From Anaeromyces robustus (lineage: Eukaryota > Neocallimastigomycota > Neocallimastigomycetes > Neocallimastigales > Neocallimastigaceae), in assembly GCA_002104895.1 (NCBI GenBank), contig MCFG01000075.1, positions 137,501 to 201,500 on the forward strand: a stretch of DNA of 64,000 bases, given 5' to 3'. The position numbers and the translations under genes were made by a program. Under the pieces are notes generated by a model. It saw nothing but the letters and a program-made list of their open reading frames with translations, was not told the origin of the DNA and made no database searches. Within the stretch, counting starts at the first letter, position 1, and each line of letters starts with the position of its first letter. Below, piece by piece: positions 29,958 to 42,721 of the stretch.

Positions 29958-32511
29958 ATGGATAACTTTGAAAATATTACTTTTGAAGAACTTATTAATA
30001 ATGAAGAATTAGTTAATGATTATATTAAAGAAAAACATAAGGATTTTAATTATGAAGAATTTGTTTTTGATACTTTGCCCAACTATACCACTTATGAGGT
30101 TGATGCTACAGATAATTTATTTAAGAATGTTAACTTTAGAAATATTAAAAAAATTTTTAAAGGATTAGTTGATGATTGTCCTTTTGAAATTAATAATGAT
30201 GAATATAGTTATTATTTAAATTATCCTTTACAATCAATATCATTTAAAGAATTATTTCATAATAGTGATATTTTTGATGATAATAAATCATTAAATGATG
30301 TTATAAACCATGTCGGATGTCCTTTTGATTTTTACTTTCATGATAATAAAGATTATTTGAAGATTGACTCCTCAATAAAATATTATCAAAATTTTGGAAA
30401 ATTACCAGATAAAAAAGATGTTGAAAAAGAAATCGATGTTAATACTTTATGGAATGTTAATAATTACACAAAAAAAATTAATGATACCGTACAATTCAAT
30501 CCAGAAAAAGTTGATGAATTTATGGAATTTTGTTTATTAATTAATAATAAAACAAAAAATAGTATAAAATTAAGTATATTAAGTATTATTTTAAATATAA
30601 AAGATAAAGATATATTAATAAGGTAAATATTTATTTAAGAATAATTTATTACATATATATTAAATTCTTAATATTAAATATAATATTATTATCATTTTTG
30701 GATTTTTAATTTTAGTATTAATAAATGAAAATTCGAAAATGATAATAATATCAGTATTAATGGTGAAATGTAGAAATTTCATATCTCTAAATGTAAACAT
30801 TTCATCATTAATACTGATATTATTATCATTTTTGAATTTTCATTTATTATTACTTATTACATATATTTTAAATTCTTAATATTAAATATAATATTATTAT
30901 TATTATTATTATTACTAAAATTAAAAATTCAAAAATGATAATAATATCAGTATTAATGGTGAAATGTAGAAATTTCATATTTATAAATATAAACATTTCA
31001 TTATATTTAATATTAAGAATTAAATATCAAAATTTTAAATTTATAAATAAGAATTAAGTTTTTAAAAAATTAATTTAATATATATTAATATTATATATAA
31101 TTCTTTCTTTTTTTTTTTTTTTTTCTAATATATATATATTTTAATATTAGAATGGTAAATAATATAAAATTTATAAATAAGCTTAAACAAATGGTAATAA
31201 CTGAAAAGAGGAAATCAACCAATTTTTCTAAATATATTATTGAAGTTTTATATTGTCTACCATTTACTTATACTGTATTAAAACAAACAAGATTTCTAAA
31301 AATTATAAGAGAAGTAACTTCATGTAAAAAAATAGATGATGGTAAATAATAATAATAATAATAATAATATGTATTTTTTTATACCTATATATCTCTATAT
31401 ATATATTATTTTATTTATTTTTATTTTTATTTTATTTTTTATTTTTATATATTTATATATCTATATTAATAATTATTAATATTGTTTTATTTTATTTTTT
31501 CTAGAAATTAAAAAGTTATGTTTTGAGTTACTTAGTAAATGGAATAAAATATTTATAGGTAAGAAAATAGATATATAATAATATAAAAAATTATTTTTAT
31601 TTTATTATTAGTATTAATTTTTATATATATATATTACTAATATATCTTATTTATTTATATAATTTATCTTTTGAATATCTATATAATTAATAATATTAAT
31701 TATAATAATATATTATATATATGTTATATTTAAAAATAAAACTAAAATAGAACATAAGAATAATACTAATAATAAAAATAATAATAAAAATAATGCTAAT
31801 AATAAAACTAATTCTAATCATAAACCAGTTATTATTAATATTCAAAAGACTGAATCTATAAATAATAATAAAGATAATTTATTTGATAAAATATTAGAAC
31901 CAAAAAAAACAATAACAACAACATCATCATCATCAACATCTCAATATAATAAAAACAATGCTATCAGTAAAGAAATAATATCACAAAAGAATTCTGTATT
32001 AAAACCGATAAATAATACTAAACAAAATGATAATAATAAAAATTTAACGGATTCAAATATACCATCTAATCTTAAAAAATTGAATAATATTATTACCAAT
32101 ACTATTAATAAAAATAATAAAAATAATAATAATAATAATAATAAAAATAATAATAATAATAATAACAATAATAAAAATAATAATAATAATAAAAATAATA
32201 ATAATAATAAAAATAATAATAATATTTACAATAAATATAATAATATTCGTGGAACAACTATTAAAAGAGTTACTAATTTCCCAGATGAATATAATTCTTC
32301 TAAACGTCAAAAATTAGGAAATTCTAGTACAAATATATTACATAATACATCAATTAATAAAAATCATATAAGACCATTAACTTCCATTCTTAAAAAATCA
32401 GCATCTATAAAACCAAAGAAACGTGTTTCCTTTAAACCTGATGGAATGATTAAACAATATAGATTAATTTATGATGATGGAAGAGATTTATATTTAAAAG
32501 CTAAAAAATAA
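29958..32511 (+). CDS. PNUTS/Ppn1-like protein phosphatase 1 regulatory subunit, 4 exons
   Basis: Exons 29958-30622, 31151-31341, 31505-31558 and 31751-32511 join in phase to about 556 residues. Residues 1-222 are acidic/aromatic and unrecognised. Residues about 245-310 form a TFIIS N-terminal (LW) domain: YIIEVLYCLPFTYTVLKQTR, then FLKIIREV and IKKLCFELLSKWNKIF across the exon 2/3 junction. A long Asn/Lys linker follows. Near the C-terminus KKRVSFKPDGMIKQYRLI contains an RVxF-type PP1-docking motif (RVSF) and resembles the PNUTS segment around its own RVxF motif (a KxVTW site followed by an EGKLREYF-like stretch). The domain order TFIIS-N, linker, RVxF is that of PNUTS (PPP1R10) and S. pombe Ppn1, which recruit PP1 to chromatin and the cleavage/polyadenylation machinery. 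Function is inferred from this architecture. Confidence 0.7.
30645..31030. repeat. Fold-back repeat in intron 1 of the PNUTS-like gene
   Basis: Arms at about 30719-30770 and 30798-30849 are near-perfect inverted copies of each other (core GATAATAATATCAGTATTAA). The whole block is then partly repeated as a second direct copy at about 30855-31030, beginning again with TTAAATTCTTAATATTAAAT. The pattern resembles a MITE-like or fold-back element or its tandem remnant. It lies wholly within the 528-base intron. Confidence 0.75.
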
Positions 32512-32781
32512 ATAAATATATATCACAAAAAATAAAGGTGAAGGATATTAAAAAAAAAAAAGAAAAAAAAAATTTTTTTTTTCTTTTTTTTTTTTTTTTT
32601 TTTTTTTAGAAAACCTGCTGTAGTGGAATATTTTTCAACATACCCCATAGACAGAATTTTATTATTGTTATATTTAAAGTTCAACATATATACCTAAATA
32701 TATCTATAAATATCTCATTATTTTTTTTTATTTTTTGACAAAAAGCTAATTTATTTCATTATAATCATAAATCAACAATAT

Positions 32782-32820
<39 letters not shown>

Positions 32821-33742
32821 TTATTATTATTATTTATTATTTATTATTTATTATTTATTATTTAATTTATTTATTAAAAATTATACATCTATTATATATA
32901 AAACGACATATACATAACTTTAAATATAAACTATAATATAATAATGATACAGGAAACAGTATATTCATACATAAACAATAATTATATAACTTTTATAATA
33001 AAATAATTAATACAAGAATTCAATAAAATTAAGAATAAAATAATCTCTATTTTAAAACTCTTCTTTATTTATGATTCTTATTTTTAAATACAAATTATTG
33101 ATCGTTTTATATAAGAATATTGAAAAAATTTATTATAAAAATATTTATTATAAAGTATTAATAAAATTTATTTAAGATATTAATAAAATATTGATAATAT
33201 AAGAATAATTTTTAATAAAGATATTAATAAAATTATTATGCTTTAAGATATTAATAATATTATAAAGAAGTTTTATTTAATGTTAGTTTATAAGGAATAA
33301 AAGGTTTAAAAATATGGATTTAGAAATAAGGTGTATTTAAGGGAATATTGTATCAATAATAATATAATAATATCGTATAATCATAAACATTTTTATTATT
33401 AACATATATTCATATTTATTTTATATAATGTAAATTATATATATATATAAATTATTAAATAAATTATTAAATATATTTTACATTTTAATTTATATATAAA
33501 TAATAATAATAATAATAATAATAAATAATAATTATACACTTAATATTTTGATAATATTTATTTATTTATTTATTTATCTATTTATTTATTTAATATAATA
33601 TTTATTTATTTATTTTTTATTTAATAATGAAATATAAATTTAATATTAAGTCAATATAAATTTTATTTAATTCATTATATTTATTAGGTATTTTATATTT
33701 AATATAAATATATATATTATATTTATATGACGTTATTATTTA
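32512..33742. other. Convergent A/T-rich interval
   Basis: 3' flanks of the PNUTS-like gene and the small membrane-protein gene. It contains TTTA runs (32782-32822) and AAT runs. A roughly 30-codon open stretch at 32609-32698 (...RKPAVVEYFSTYPIDR) follows a T-tract plus AG and is G+C-richer than its surroundings, but has no start or partner exon; I do not call it a gene. Confidence 0.5.
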
Positions 33743-34872
33743 TTATAATACTATATAATCATTCCTTCTTTTTTTCTGTTCTTTTATTAATAAAAGTTTT
33801 AATTAAATAGTAATAGTAAACCTTTATATATATATTATAGTTAAAAAATAAAAATAAAAAATTAATATTATTTTGTAAAAAAAAATAATAATAATAATAA
33901 TAATAATTAATAATATTAATAATAATATAAATTAAAAAATTATATAAAATATTTCAAAAAAAAAAAAAAAAAATTATAAAAACTTACAATAAAAAGAGTT
34001 ATTACAAATAATATTGATATATTTATTAAAGAAGATTTTTGCATTTTATTTCTAACTTTAGTATTTGAAAGATTATTATGTTTTAGTTTGTATTCTTCAA
34101 AAATTTCATAAGCATGAACATCTTCTTCTGGTTTTTGTAAGAATTTAAGGTATATATCAATGACAAAAATTGTAATAAATTTAAAAATGATCATAATCAT
34201 AAAGCAATAAATCGTATTTTCAAACTCTTTTAATGATTTATATTTATTCTATTTTATAAATATAAAAAAAAAGTTTTTTTTTTTTTTGATGATTTTTTTA
34301 GATATTTTGATTTTGAAATTATTATAATTTATTTTATTTTTTATTTTATTATATATTATAAATAAACATATTATTTTTTCATATTATATATATTTTAAAT
34401 TATTTTTATTTTATTTTATTTTATTTATTTTATTTCATTGTTACTTTGTATTTTTATTTTTTAATATTTACCTCTTTTAATTTTTTCAAAAACGAAATAG
34501 TTAAAGGAATTATTGAAATATATAATACGAAAATTGCACCACTTATCATATAATTAAAATAAGCTATATAATTATAATAAATCCAAGTATAAATATCAAT
34601 AACCATTAAACTTATTGAAATCAACTTTTTTTTTTTTTTATAAAATTTTATTATAAAAAATATATATATAGAAATAAAGAAATAAAAATATTATTAGTTA
34701 TTTCTAACTATTATTTTAATAGTTTTATTGTCAATATTTAATAATAAAAAATTATAGATAACTATATATATACCATTAATATTATAGAACAAATTTTAAC
34801 TGATTTTTCTTCAGAGTACCATAAAAATTTGTTTATTTCAAATTTAGGTTTACTTTCACTTTTAGAAGCCAT
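33743..34872 (-). CDS. Small multispanning membrane protein, 4 exons, unknown function
   Basis: Exons 34872-34774, 34624-34472 and 34224-33988 join in phase; a tentative last exon 33775-33743 adds KKRRNDYIVL before TAA, giving about 173 residues. After a polar N-terminus (MASKSESKPKFEINKFLWYS) come four likely membrane segments: about residues 25-50 (crossing the exon 1/2 junction), 54-76, 88-110 and 145-163. A hydrophilic loop lies between the third and fourth (KPEEDVHAYEIFEEYKLKHN). I do not recognise the family. Splice sites are good (GTATAT, GTAAAT and GTAAGT donors), which supports a real gene. A decayed relative lies 1.3 kb upstream. The final exon is the weakest part of the model. Confidence 0.6.
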
Positions 34873-36134
34873 TTTATTTTATTTTTTCTTTTCTTTTCTT
34901 TTCTTTTCTTATAATGAAGTATATTTTAGTTTTATAATTATATTATTTTATATATTAGATATACTGTAGACTTTATTTTTTTTATATGTATTATATATAT
35001 AGTGTAGATTTTATTATTTTTTATATGGTATATATATATATATATATAAATTTTGATATAGTTTTATTATAATTTTTTTTTTTAATTTTTTAACATTTTA
35101 AAAAAAATTTTGCTTCTTTCATCTTCTTTAAAAGTATTTTATTTTTAAATTATTACTATTGAATTAATGTTAACAATAATAATAAATAACAATATTAACA
35201 TTTAATAATAATTAATAATTTAATAATTAATATATTGATTTATTATTTTATAATTTTATTATTTTATTATTTTATTATTTGCTATTATTTGATTATTTAT
35301 TATTATTTAATTATTTGTTATATTTGTTACATTTAATATATTTTATATATTTTTTGTTTGATCAATTTGTAACATTAAAAAAATGATTTTATATTAATTA
35401 AAATTTGAAAATTGAAAAAAATTGAAAAAATTGAAAAAATTGAAAAATTATAATAATTATTATAATTTTAATTTTAATATTTAATTTCTGAAAATTTGAT
35501 TTTTAGTTTTAGAGTATTCTATATTATATAAGGTAACATTAATAATAATTAAAATAATTTAAATAATATTTAAATAATATTTAAATAATGATAAAATATA
35601 TTTAAATAAATAAAAAAAAAAAAGAAAAAAGAAAAGAAAAGAAAATCTATTATATTATTTATGATTATTTTTAATATTTAATAATCAAATTTTATTTCTT
35701 ATTTCACATGTTACCTTAATTAAATAACTGCCTCATTTCTTAATTATACTTTACATTTTTTTAACATTTAAAGACTTAATATATAGAATAGAAGAAATAA
35801 GAAAAAAAAAATTTTAATTATATCAATATTAAAATAAATAAATAAAATAATAAATTAAATAAATAAATAATAAAATACATAATAAAATAAATAAATAAAA
35901 AAATATATTTTATTACTTATTTATTTATTTTATTTTAATATTAAAAACTAAAATCATTAATATCTCTCTTTTTTTTTTTTTCAATATTTTTAATTTTTAT
36001 TTTTTATTTTTTTTTTTATTATCTTTTTTTTTATTATCTTTTTTTTTTTATTTTTTTTATACATATTAATATTATATATATATATATATTTAAAGAAAAA
36101 CTATTAATATTTTAATAATAGATATTTTTTGTAA

Positions 36135-36340
36135 TTAATTTCTAGCTTTTTCATTTGTAAGATTTTTATGAGTTTCTTTATAGTCATTAATTATAGCAGT
36201 ACGATTTGTATCAGGTTCCAGTAAAAATACATAAAGAATTTCATTTATAGCTAATATAATAGATTCAAAAATAAAAAATAATCAAAATACTATAAGTACT
36301 TTTTCTAGATTTTCTCATGGAATTAATATTTTTCTATTTT
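36135..36340 (-). pseudogene. Decayed paralogue of the small membrane-protein gene
   Basis: A 43-codon stretch ending in TAA (36266-36135) contains INDYKETHKNLTNEKARN, which aligns with FEEYKLKHNNLSNTKVRN of the gene at 33743-34872; the preceding ILYVFLLEP also aligns with IYLKFLQKP. Just upstream (36336-36267) another short frame, SMRKSRKSTYSILIIFYF, is joined only through a frameshift in a T-run. No further exons are found. This looks like a duplicated, now broken, 3' part of the gene. Confidence 0.5.
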
Positions 36341-38738
36341 ATAAAAAAAATTATATATATATATATAAATGAAATATCAATTAGTTAAAATATTATATAT
36401 AATATTATTAAAAAATTATAATAATCTAATAAAATTTTATATTTAATTTATTTTATATAAATTATTTTTATATATTTATTCATCTTTTTTTCTTTTAATA
36501 TATAAAAATATTAAAATTAATATACAAATATATAATTATTATTTAAATATATATTTATATATATAAATACTATTATTATTATTATTATTATTATTATGAA
36601 GCATATTATGACTGATATTTCTGTGGAAAAATATAAAAATTTTTAATTTCAAATTTGTTTTTTTCATTTTTATTTTTTGTATTTGTTTTCTTTTTTTTTT
36701 TTTTGCTTTTTTGCTTTTTTCCTGTTATGTTGTTTTTTTTTTTGTATTTTTCTTCTTTTTTTTTTTTTGTTTTTATTTGAAGCCTTTAAATTATTTCTCT
36801 ATATATAAAAAAAATAATTACAATTTTTTTTATTAGAATTAGAATAGTAGAATAGCATAAAAATAATAATTGTCCAATGTTTTTTATATATTTGACAATT
36901 ATAATTCGTGTTACGTTACACAATTCGATAGATATTAATAATATTCTAAGAATTAAATATTTAAATAAAGTTTTTTGAATTTAAAGCAAAGCTTAGAGTC
37001 AATAAATCATTTAGAAATTTTTTTAATAAAAAACGAATATTATAAATATATAAAATAAGAAACAAATTACCATAAAAACAATAAATATGATTAATAATAA
37101 TTACTGGGTATATATTTATTAATATTTATTAATATTTATAATAATGGTTTTTTTTATTAATAATAATACTTGATTTTGTTTAGTTAGTTAAATATTAATA
37201 TTATTAATAACTAATTACTTATTTATTTGTTATTTATATTTCTTCATTTCTTCATTTCTTCATTTATTCATTTAATCATTTATTTTTTAATTTTTTTTGA
37301 ATTTATTTATTTTTTTATTTAAATGATATTTAAATTTATACATGTCATTGAAATTAATAAAACTATCATTTAGAAAAAGAAAAAAAAAATAATAATAAAT
37401 AATAAATGATTATTCTAAGAATGACTATTAAGATTTTATATCTTATGAAAAAATAAAATATAAAAAATAAAATATAAATTAAAAAATAAAATTTTTAAAA
37501 ATAATGAATAATAATTACTATGATATATAAAACAATTTACATTTATTAATTATTTATTATTTATATGAAAGAAAACGATTATATTTAAATATTTGATAGA
37601 ATTATATTTATATTTAACATATACATTAAATAATTTTATATAATATCCAAAAAGTTTTTTTAATCTAATATTTCAAATTTATTCTGTATTTAAAATTAAC
37701 TATATTATTTATTTATTTAAAAATTTAATTATCTCTCTATTATCGCTTCACCTCTTTTTTTTTTTTATTTATTTTATTTTATTAACAGAAAATTTATATG
37801 AAATTTATATATATTAAGTATAAATAATTTCATATTCTACATATATAATATTAATAGTATTCTTAATTGTAATATATTGGAAGATATATTAATATACAAT
37901 ATTTGGGAGTGACTGTTCTTAAATATTATATATTGAAATTATGTTGTAATGAATATCATGAATTTAGATAAAATTTCTATTTTAGATGTTAAAAAAAAGA
38001 AAATTTTATTTTTAAATTTTAATATAAATATAATATACATATCATATTATATATAAAACATATTTCATTAATATTATTATTTACAATTATATTTTCATTT
38101 TGATTTTATATTATTGTTTATGTATTTATATGATGTAAAATTCTGGATAAAAGGAATTAAATAATACACAAATAAATACTACTACTAATAAATATAATAC
38201 TAATAAATAATAAATAAATAAATAATAAATAAACTTTTATTAATCATTTTAATAACAATAAAAAGTGATGTCTAATATTAAAAAGATTGAAAATATTAAA
38301 TTTTGAAGAATTATTTGGTCATTATCTTACCAAAGAAAAAAATTCATTCATGTATATATATGAAACTTAAAATCAACTAAAAATAAAAAAAAAAAATAAA
38401 AGAATAATAATGATAATGGCGTATGATGTTGTTATTGTTGTTGATTAATTACTTGATAAAGAAATTTTTCTCGATCAATTAAATGAGAGAATGAATTTAT
38501 TAATACACTTAAAATAAAATTGATAAAATTGAAGATTTAACTTCAATAATGAAGAGAATGAGAAAGCTAAAAATAAAAATAAAAATATATTATTTTTAAA
38601 AAAAAAAAGATTATTAGGATTTATTAACTAAAATAAAATATTAAAAATCTAAAATTTTTTTTATTAAAAGATTTAATGATTAATATTGATAATTCCAATC
38701 CAAATTCATATTATGGACAAGTTGAAAAAAAAAAAATG

Positions 38739-38772
<34 letters not shown>

Positions 38773-39329
38773 AAAAAGTATTCATATAGAATATTATGGA
38801 ATATGGAATAAAAAAATGATTATATTTTTATATATTTCATCAATTATCTATGAATAATAATGATCATTTTTAAAAGTTTAAATCTTTACAATATTATGAA
38901 AGAAAAAATCCTTTCTTTTTTTTTTTTAAACTTATATAGAAAAATAGTTTTAATATTATATTTGTTAATCTTTCACCATCAAAACTAAAAAACAGAAAAC
39001 TATAAATAGATGATAGTGATAATGATAGAAAATAAATGTATTAATGGATATATTTTATAGAAAAATACAAATACAAATAAATCTATTAATTTGAAATAAT
39101 CAATTATATCTATAAAGTTGCCATTATTAATTTGTAGTATGGTATATAAAAAATTATTAATGATAAATTTATAAATATATTCATAATTCATATCTTCATA
39201 TTATCAATTATATATAAAAAATAAAAATAAATAACAAATGATATATTAAAAAAGAATAATACTTATACTTAATATTTGTAAAAAAAAATTCATTTGTGAT
39301 ATTTATGTATTACATTATAACTTTTTTTA

Positions 39330-39409
<80 letters not shown>

Positions 39410-39843
39410 AATAAATAAAAAATACTTTTTGTTATTATAATATATTTAATAATATTTTAATTAATATCCTAATATCCTGATATATATAAATAATTAATAA
39501 TATACAAATCCAATTTTTTATATTTCTTTAAAACCATAAAAAAAAAAGTGTATCTGAAATATTCATGGAAAAAAAAAACAACAACTGTATTTCTATTATA
39601 AAATGTTTTTTATTATTTTTATTTTTTCTTATTTTTATTTTTATTTTTTGTTTTATTTTATTTTATATTATTATATTATATTATTTTTTTTTTAATTATT
39701 TTTTATTTTTATTTTTTTTATGAGAAACTTTTCTTTTAATTTTGATTTTTTTTATTTATTATTTTTTTTTATCTTTTAAATTATCTGAATGTTCTTTTAT
39801 ATCTATATTTTATTATATTATTTCCCCATTTCTAATAATTTGC
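36341..39843. other. A/T-rich interval with a possible decayed coding stretch
   Basis: No intact gene. Between about 38260 and 39240 the plus strand shows short coding-like pieces separated by stops and A-runs, e.g. LLDKEIFLDQLNERMNLLIH (from about 38449), IEDLTSIMKRMRKL (about 38530) and NIIFVNLSPSKLKNRKL (about 38950). Several stops could be CAA changed to TAA. They may be one old gene worn down by A/T drift, but no family is recognisable. An (AAT)n run lies at 39341-39405. The minus-strand frame at 39000-39191 is not supported by anything else. Confidence 0.3.
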
Positions 39844-39870
39844 TTATAAATCTTCCTTCTTTGGGTCTTC

Positions 39871-39901
<31 letters not shown>

Positions 39902-40978
39902 AAATTATAAAATATAAAATACAATATATAGAATATATAATATATAATATATAATATATAATATATAATAAAAGTAATAATAATTAATAAATATAATAAT
40001 TTATTAATAAATAATTTATATAAAAAATGATAATTTTATTTTTATTTTTATTTTTTTATAATATATATATATAAGATGATGATGATGATAATAATAATAA
40101 TAATAATAAATTACTCTTTAATAATTCAACTTCGAAAATTAAATCAGCGTTAGCTGGAATCTTTTGACCAGCACCATTACTACCATAACCTAACTCTGAT
40201 GGAATAAGTAATTTTCTCCTATTAAATTTAAAGATTTAAAAAAAAAAATAAAATAATAAAATATAATAATATAATAATAATAATAATATATTAAAACATA
40301 GATTATATCATTTAATAATTAATTATATTTTTTTTTATTTTTAATTTTATTATTTAATATTTAATTATAATTTAATTTTAATAATAATTATATTATATTA
40401 TTATTTTTTATTATTTTTATTTTTAATATTATTTTATTTTTTTTATTATTATTTTTATTTTTTTTTTTTTTTTTTTTTTTTAATTTCAACTTACTTTTCA
40501 CCGACACACATATCAACTAAACCTTTATCCCAACCAGCAATAACTTGGTCAGCACCTAAAACAAATCTGAATGGAGTAGTTTCACCAAATCTATCTTCAG
40601 TACTTTCGAATTCAAGTTTAGTTTCGTATAAACTACCTTTGTACTTAACAAGTAAAGTATCACTAATATCAAAAAACATATCAACAATAATCAAAAACAA
40701 TATTAATATGTATAATATTAATAATATGAATAATATGAATAATAACAAAAATAATGATAAAAAAAATAAAATAAAATAATTATAGATAATAATAATAAAT
40801 AAATTAAAGCAATGAATAAAATAAGAAATTTAATATTTATAAAAATCAGATAAATAAATAAAAATATATATATATATAATACATATAATATATGAAATCT
40901 CGATTTAATATTATATATTATATATATCATATTATTTTAATTTATTTTATTCAAAAAAAAAAAAAAAAGATATATATA

Positions 40979-41009
<31 letters not shown>

Positions 41010-41145
41010 TTTACCCTTTCTTAGTCTTTCTTGGACAGTCCTTTGGTCTGTATCTAACACCAATTTGTAATTGTTTAAGTTTTTTAGCTTCAACAATAAC
41101 AGAAAGAACTAATAAAGCGAAAAGTAAAAGGAAATTCTTATTCAT
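39844..41145 (-). CDS. FKBP2: FKBP2-type ER peptidyl-prolyl isomerase, 4 exons
   Basis: Prolyl isomerase of the FK506-binding family acting in the endoplasmic reticulum. Exons 41145-41015, 40662-40495, 40218-40115 and 39872-39844 join in phase to about 143 residues. A signal peptide ([20 protein letters not shown]) precedes [17 protein letters not shown], which matches mature FKBP2. Conserved core: [34 protein letters not shown] and [13 protein letters not shown]. The protein ends in KEDL, which resembles H/KDEL-type retrieval signals (human FKBP2 ends in RTEL). In the first loop the usual FDSS active-site segment reads FEST, replacing the Asp that contacts FK506 by Glu, and the loop after it is a few residues longer. 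Start is the only Met giving a signal peptide. Confidence 0.95.
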
Positions 41146-41337
41146 TTTGAATTATTAAATTATATAAAATATAATAAAAAAAAAAGATTAAATTTTATTT
41201 TTTTATTAATTTTTTTTTTTATTTAAAAAAAAGAAAAAAAAATTTTTTTATCTATAGATAATTTTTTATTTCTATTCTTTTCTTATTCTTTGGTATTTTT
41301 GGTTTGTTAATATTAAAAAATTACTTTTTTAATAAAT

Positions 41338-41368
<31 letters not shown>

Positions 41369-41518
41369 TATAATTATTTATTTATTTAATATTTATTTAT
41401 TTACTTACTTATTTATTTATTTATTTACTTATTTATTTATTTATTTATTTATTAAAATATTTAATTTAATTTAATAAAGAAATTTAAATTATCCATAAAT
41501 TATTATTTAATATTATCA

Positions 41519-41562
<44 letters not shown>

Positions 41563-42423
41563 GTTTTATTATTAAGAATTATTATTAACTATTATTTATT
41601 ATTTATTATTTTTATTATTTATTATTTACTATTTTTTTTTCTTCTAAATAATAATAATAAAGTCTTTCTTTTCTTATAACTCTTATAATTAATATTTTCA
41701 TTTTCGATATTTCTATATTTAACAACCACCAAAATTTTTAGATTTTATTTATTTTTAATACATTATTTACTATTTTCAATTAAATTTAATTATTTGTGTC
41801 ATTTTTATTGGATAAATTTAAAATAATATTAATGATACATTTTTACAAACAACATTTATAAAATCAACAATTTATATAAATGAATAAATATATATTAATT
41901 AAATAAATATATAGAGAAATAGAATTAAATATAAAAGTATATATTAATAATGAAATAAATAAATTATTATAGAAGTATTGAAACTTTTTTCATGTTTCAT
42001 ATTCATTATTTAATAATATTAATTAAAGGTAAATTAAATATAAAAAAAATACCACATGTTTTATATGTAACATATAATTATTAATTATTATTATTATTAT
42101 TATTATTATTTATTTACTATTATTTACTATTATATATTATTATTATTATTTATTACTATTTATTATTATTATTATTATTATTTATTATTATTATTATTTA
42201 TTATAAACTTTAGATATATTAAAAGTTACACAAAAAATTTTTCTGTATTATTTATTTGAGAAAATAAATATAATAAATATAATAAAGAAGGATAATCCAA
42301 AGTTTAAAATAAATAAAGAGGCAATAAATAAGAATTGCTTTTTTTTTTTTTTATTATATATTTATAAAAATATATAAAATAATATTAATAAATATATTTT
42401 ATTTAAATATTATTAAATGGACC
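41146..42423. promoter_or_regulatory. FKBP2 upstream region with (TTTA)n tracts
   Basis: Upstream of FKBP2. Poly-A/T tracts next to the gene are followed by TTTA arrays (about 41337-41452) and ATT arrays (41521-41560, 42080-42200). No genes or specific regulatory sites can be supported. Confidence 0.4.
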
Positions 42424-42663
42424 ATGGAACAAATAATTAATTATAGAATTAGTGATGAAACAGCTTTTAATAGTTATATGTGAGAATGGACATAAAACTA
42501 AAGTTAAAAATATATATATATATATTGGATTAAATATATTAATAATTATAGGATTGATTATTAGTTCCTAATTGTATACCGTCTACCTTTAATGATTTAC
42601 AAGTGAAAATATTTTTAAAAATATTTAGAGATTGTTTATATCATGAAGCAAATTTTTTTTAAT
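42424..42663 (+). pseudogene. Decayed coding fragments, family unknown
   Basis: An ATG at 42424 opens MEQIINYRISDETAFNSYM before a TGA. After an A/T insertion another frame gives LLVPNCIPSTFNDLQVKIFL and KIFRDCLYHEANFF up to TAA. Codon variety (Pro, Cys, Asp, His) is clearly higher than in the surrounding A/T DNA, but stops and A/T runs break the frame. Probably remains of a former gene; no family is recognised. Confidence 0.35.
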
Positions 42664-42721
42664 AAATAAAGGAGATAGAATATAGAATTACGGTATTATA
42701 CTTTTAACACAGAAATGAAAG

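Noticed and set aside
32609-32698. Possible extra exon after the PNUTS-like stop
   Set aside because: Preceded by T-tract and AG, but the gene already ends with TAA at 32511 and no donor links to it.
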